5,138 nucleotides of DNA from assembly GCA_020725985.1 (NCBI GenBank), contig DYTM01000110.1, positions 1 to 5,138 of the forward strand, in the 5' to 3' direction. The notes beneath the pieces are model-generated. The model was not told the origin of the DNA, did no database searches, and saw only the letters and a program-made list of their open reading frames with translations. This DNA is from Methanomassiliicoccus sp. GTDB taxonomy: Archaea; Thermoplasmatota; Thermoplasmata; Methanomassiliicoccales; JACIVX01. Shown here in pieces: positions 4,478 to 5,138 of this stretch. Both the position numbers and the translations under genes were made by a program. Positions within the stretch are counted from its first letter, which is position 1. The number at the start of each line of letters is the position of its first letter.

Positions 4478-5138
4478 ATGCCAATCTCGAAGGTAGCCGT
4501 CTCATTCAACAACGACAGGAAAGCAGCAACGAGGAAGGTCGCTGAGGCAGTCGGGATCCCCTCGTGCGATGACAAGGTCGTCCTCATCAAGCCGAACTTC
4601 AACACCGCTGATCCTCCTCCTGGGTCGACGCACAATGATACCCTTGTCACTTCGGTCAGATTGGTGCGGGAGTCGGGACCCAGGAGGATTCTCGTTGGAG
4701 ACAGGAGCGGTCCTACAGAAACCCGCGACGTGTTCGAAAGAAAGGGAATATTCAGGTTGGCGGCGGAAGAGGGATTTGACTGCCTCGTTTTTGACGATCT
4801 TCCGGGAGACCAGTATGCTAGAATCTCCCCGCCGGGGAGTCACTGGAAGAACGGCTTCATCATTGCCAAGCCTGTCCTTGAGGCCGGTCGCATCATCTGC
4901 CTGTGCTGCCTCAAAACCCATAGTTTCGGCGGGCATTTCACCATGTCCCTGAAACTCACCACCGGAATGATCCACAGACAGAACATGAGAGAACTGCATA
5001 CGTCCAGACATCAGAGGGAGATGATAGCGGAAATGAACGCCTCCTACCGCCCCGACCTCATCATCATGGACGGGGTGGAGGCTTTCTACGAAGGTGGCCC
5101 GATGACCGGTAAGAGATGGCAGGCGAACATCACTCTCG
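4478..5138 (+). CDS. DUF362 family protein, C-terminus cut off by window edge
   Basis: I translated this frame by hand: 220 complete codons, open at the right edge. Family marks in order are VLIKPNFN (35-42), STHNDTLV (50-57), a GDRSGPTETRDVFE stretch, HWKNGF, then CLCCLKTHSFGGHF with Cys141, Cys143 and Cys144, SLKLTTGM, RELHTSRHQREMIAE, and DLIIMDGVEAFYEGGP followed by a Gly-Lys. These match the archaeal DUF362 subgroup. DUF362 proteins are commonly labelled iron-sulfur proteins because some carry a C-terminal ferredoxin domain. Nothing seen here shows one, and the Cys cluster is too tight to call a 4Fe-4S site. No signal peptide or membrane segment is seen. Relatives usually have about 300 residues or more, so the missing part is probably 80-150 residues. 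The reaction is unknown. It is divergent from hsp20 and shares its upstream region. Confidence 0.88.
   Translation, partial: MPISKVAVSFNNDRKAATRKVAEAVGIPSCDDKVVLIKPNFNTADPPPGSTHNDTLVTSVRLVRESGPRRILVGDRSGPTETRDVFERKGIFRLAAEEGFDCLVFDDLPGDQYARISPPGSHWKNGFIIAKPVLEAGRIICLCCLKTHSFGGHFTMSLKLTTGMIHRQNMRELHTSRHQREMIAEMNASYRPDLIIMDGVEAFYEGGPMTGKRWQANITL

Noticed and set aside
4312..5011. Minus-strand ORFs of 70, 112 and 169 codons
   Set aside because: They are opposite the DUF362 frame and the hsp20/DUF362 promoter region, with no motifs or ribosome sites.
1..5138. CRISPR array, tRNA, rRNA, insertion sequence or phage element
   Set aside because: No regularly spaced repeats, cloverleaf-like sequence, transposase motif or terminal inverted repeat was seen by eye on either strand.

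Overview
This window looks like part of an archaeal chromosome. Short TATA-like boxes lie about 25 bases before the probable transcript starts, strong Shine-Dalgarno sequences (GGAGG, GGTGA types) lie 6-9 bases before the start codons, TTG is used as a start codon, and the genes are compact and moderately GC-rich with AGG as a common arginine codon. The gene set (URO-D/corrinoid methyl transfer, a GldA-type dehydrogenase, MsrA, Hsp20, a DUF362 protein with the CCLKTH..GGHF signature) suits uncultured Thermoplasmatota or other methyl-metabolising Euryarchaeota. That placement is inference only; no rRNA or other phylogenetic marker is present.

Layout: (1) Positions 1-1550, minus strand, hold a two-gene operon. 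A corrinoid (B12-binding) protein comes first, and 9 bases after its stop comes a URO-D family methyltransferase whose C-terminus runs off the left edge. (2) Positions 1551-1783 are a divergent intergenic region with candidate promoters in both directions and a small inverted repeat just before each Shine-Dalgarno. (3) Positions 1784-2983, plus strand, hold a GldA-type (glycerol dehydrogenase family) NAD-linked, metal-dependent alcohol dehydrogenase with an Ala where the family has a substrate-site Asp. (4) Positions 2984-3267 are a gap with a possible terminator, a weak msrA promoter and a doubtful 73-codon minus-strand ORF. (5) Positions 3268-3759, plus strand, hold msrA with a TTG start. 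(6) Positions 3805-4275, minus strand, hold a small heat-shock protein that converges on msrA. (7) Positions 4276-4477 are a second divergent promoter region with a good TATA box for hsp20. (8) Positions 4478-5138, plus strand, hold a DUF362 protein cut off by the right edge.

How the genes may work together: the corrinoid protein and the URO-D protein form a recognisable methyl-transfer pair. The URO-D protein either demethylates a substrate onto the corrinoid or moves the methyl group from the corrinoid to a thiol or other acceptor. The divergently transcribed dehydrogenase shares their control region, which suggests, without proving, that it handles a product or related polyol of the same pathway. 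MsrA (repair of oxidised methionine) and Hsp20 (holdase chaperone) are stress-protection genes. DUF362 has no firmly established role. No rRNA, tRNA, CRISPR array, insertion sequence or phage gene is seen.
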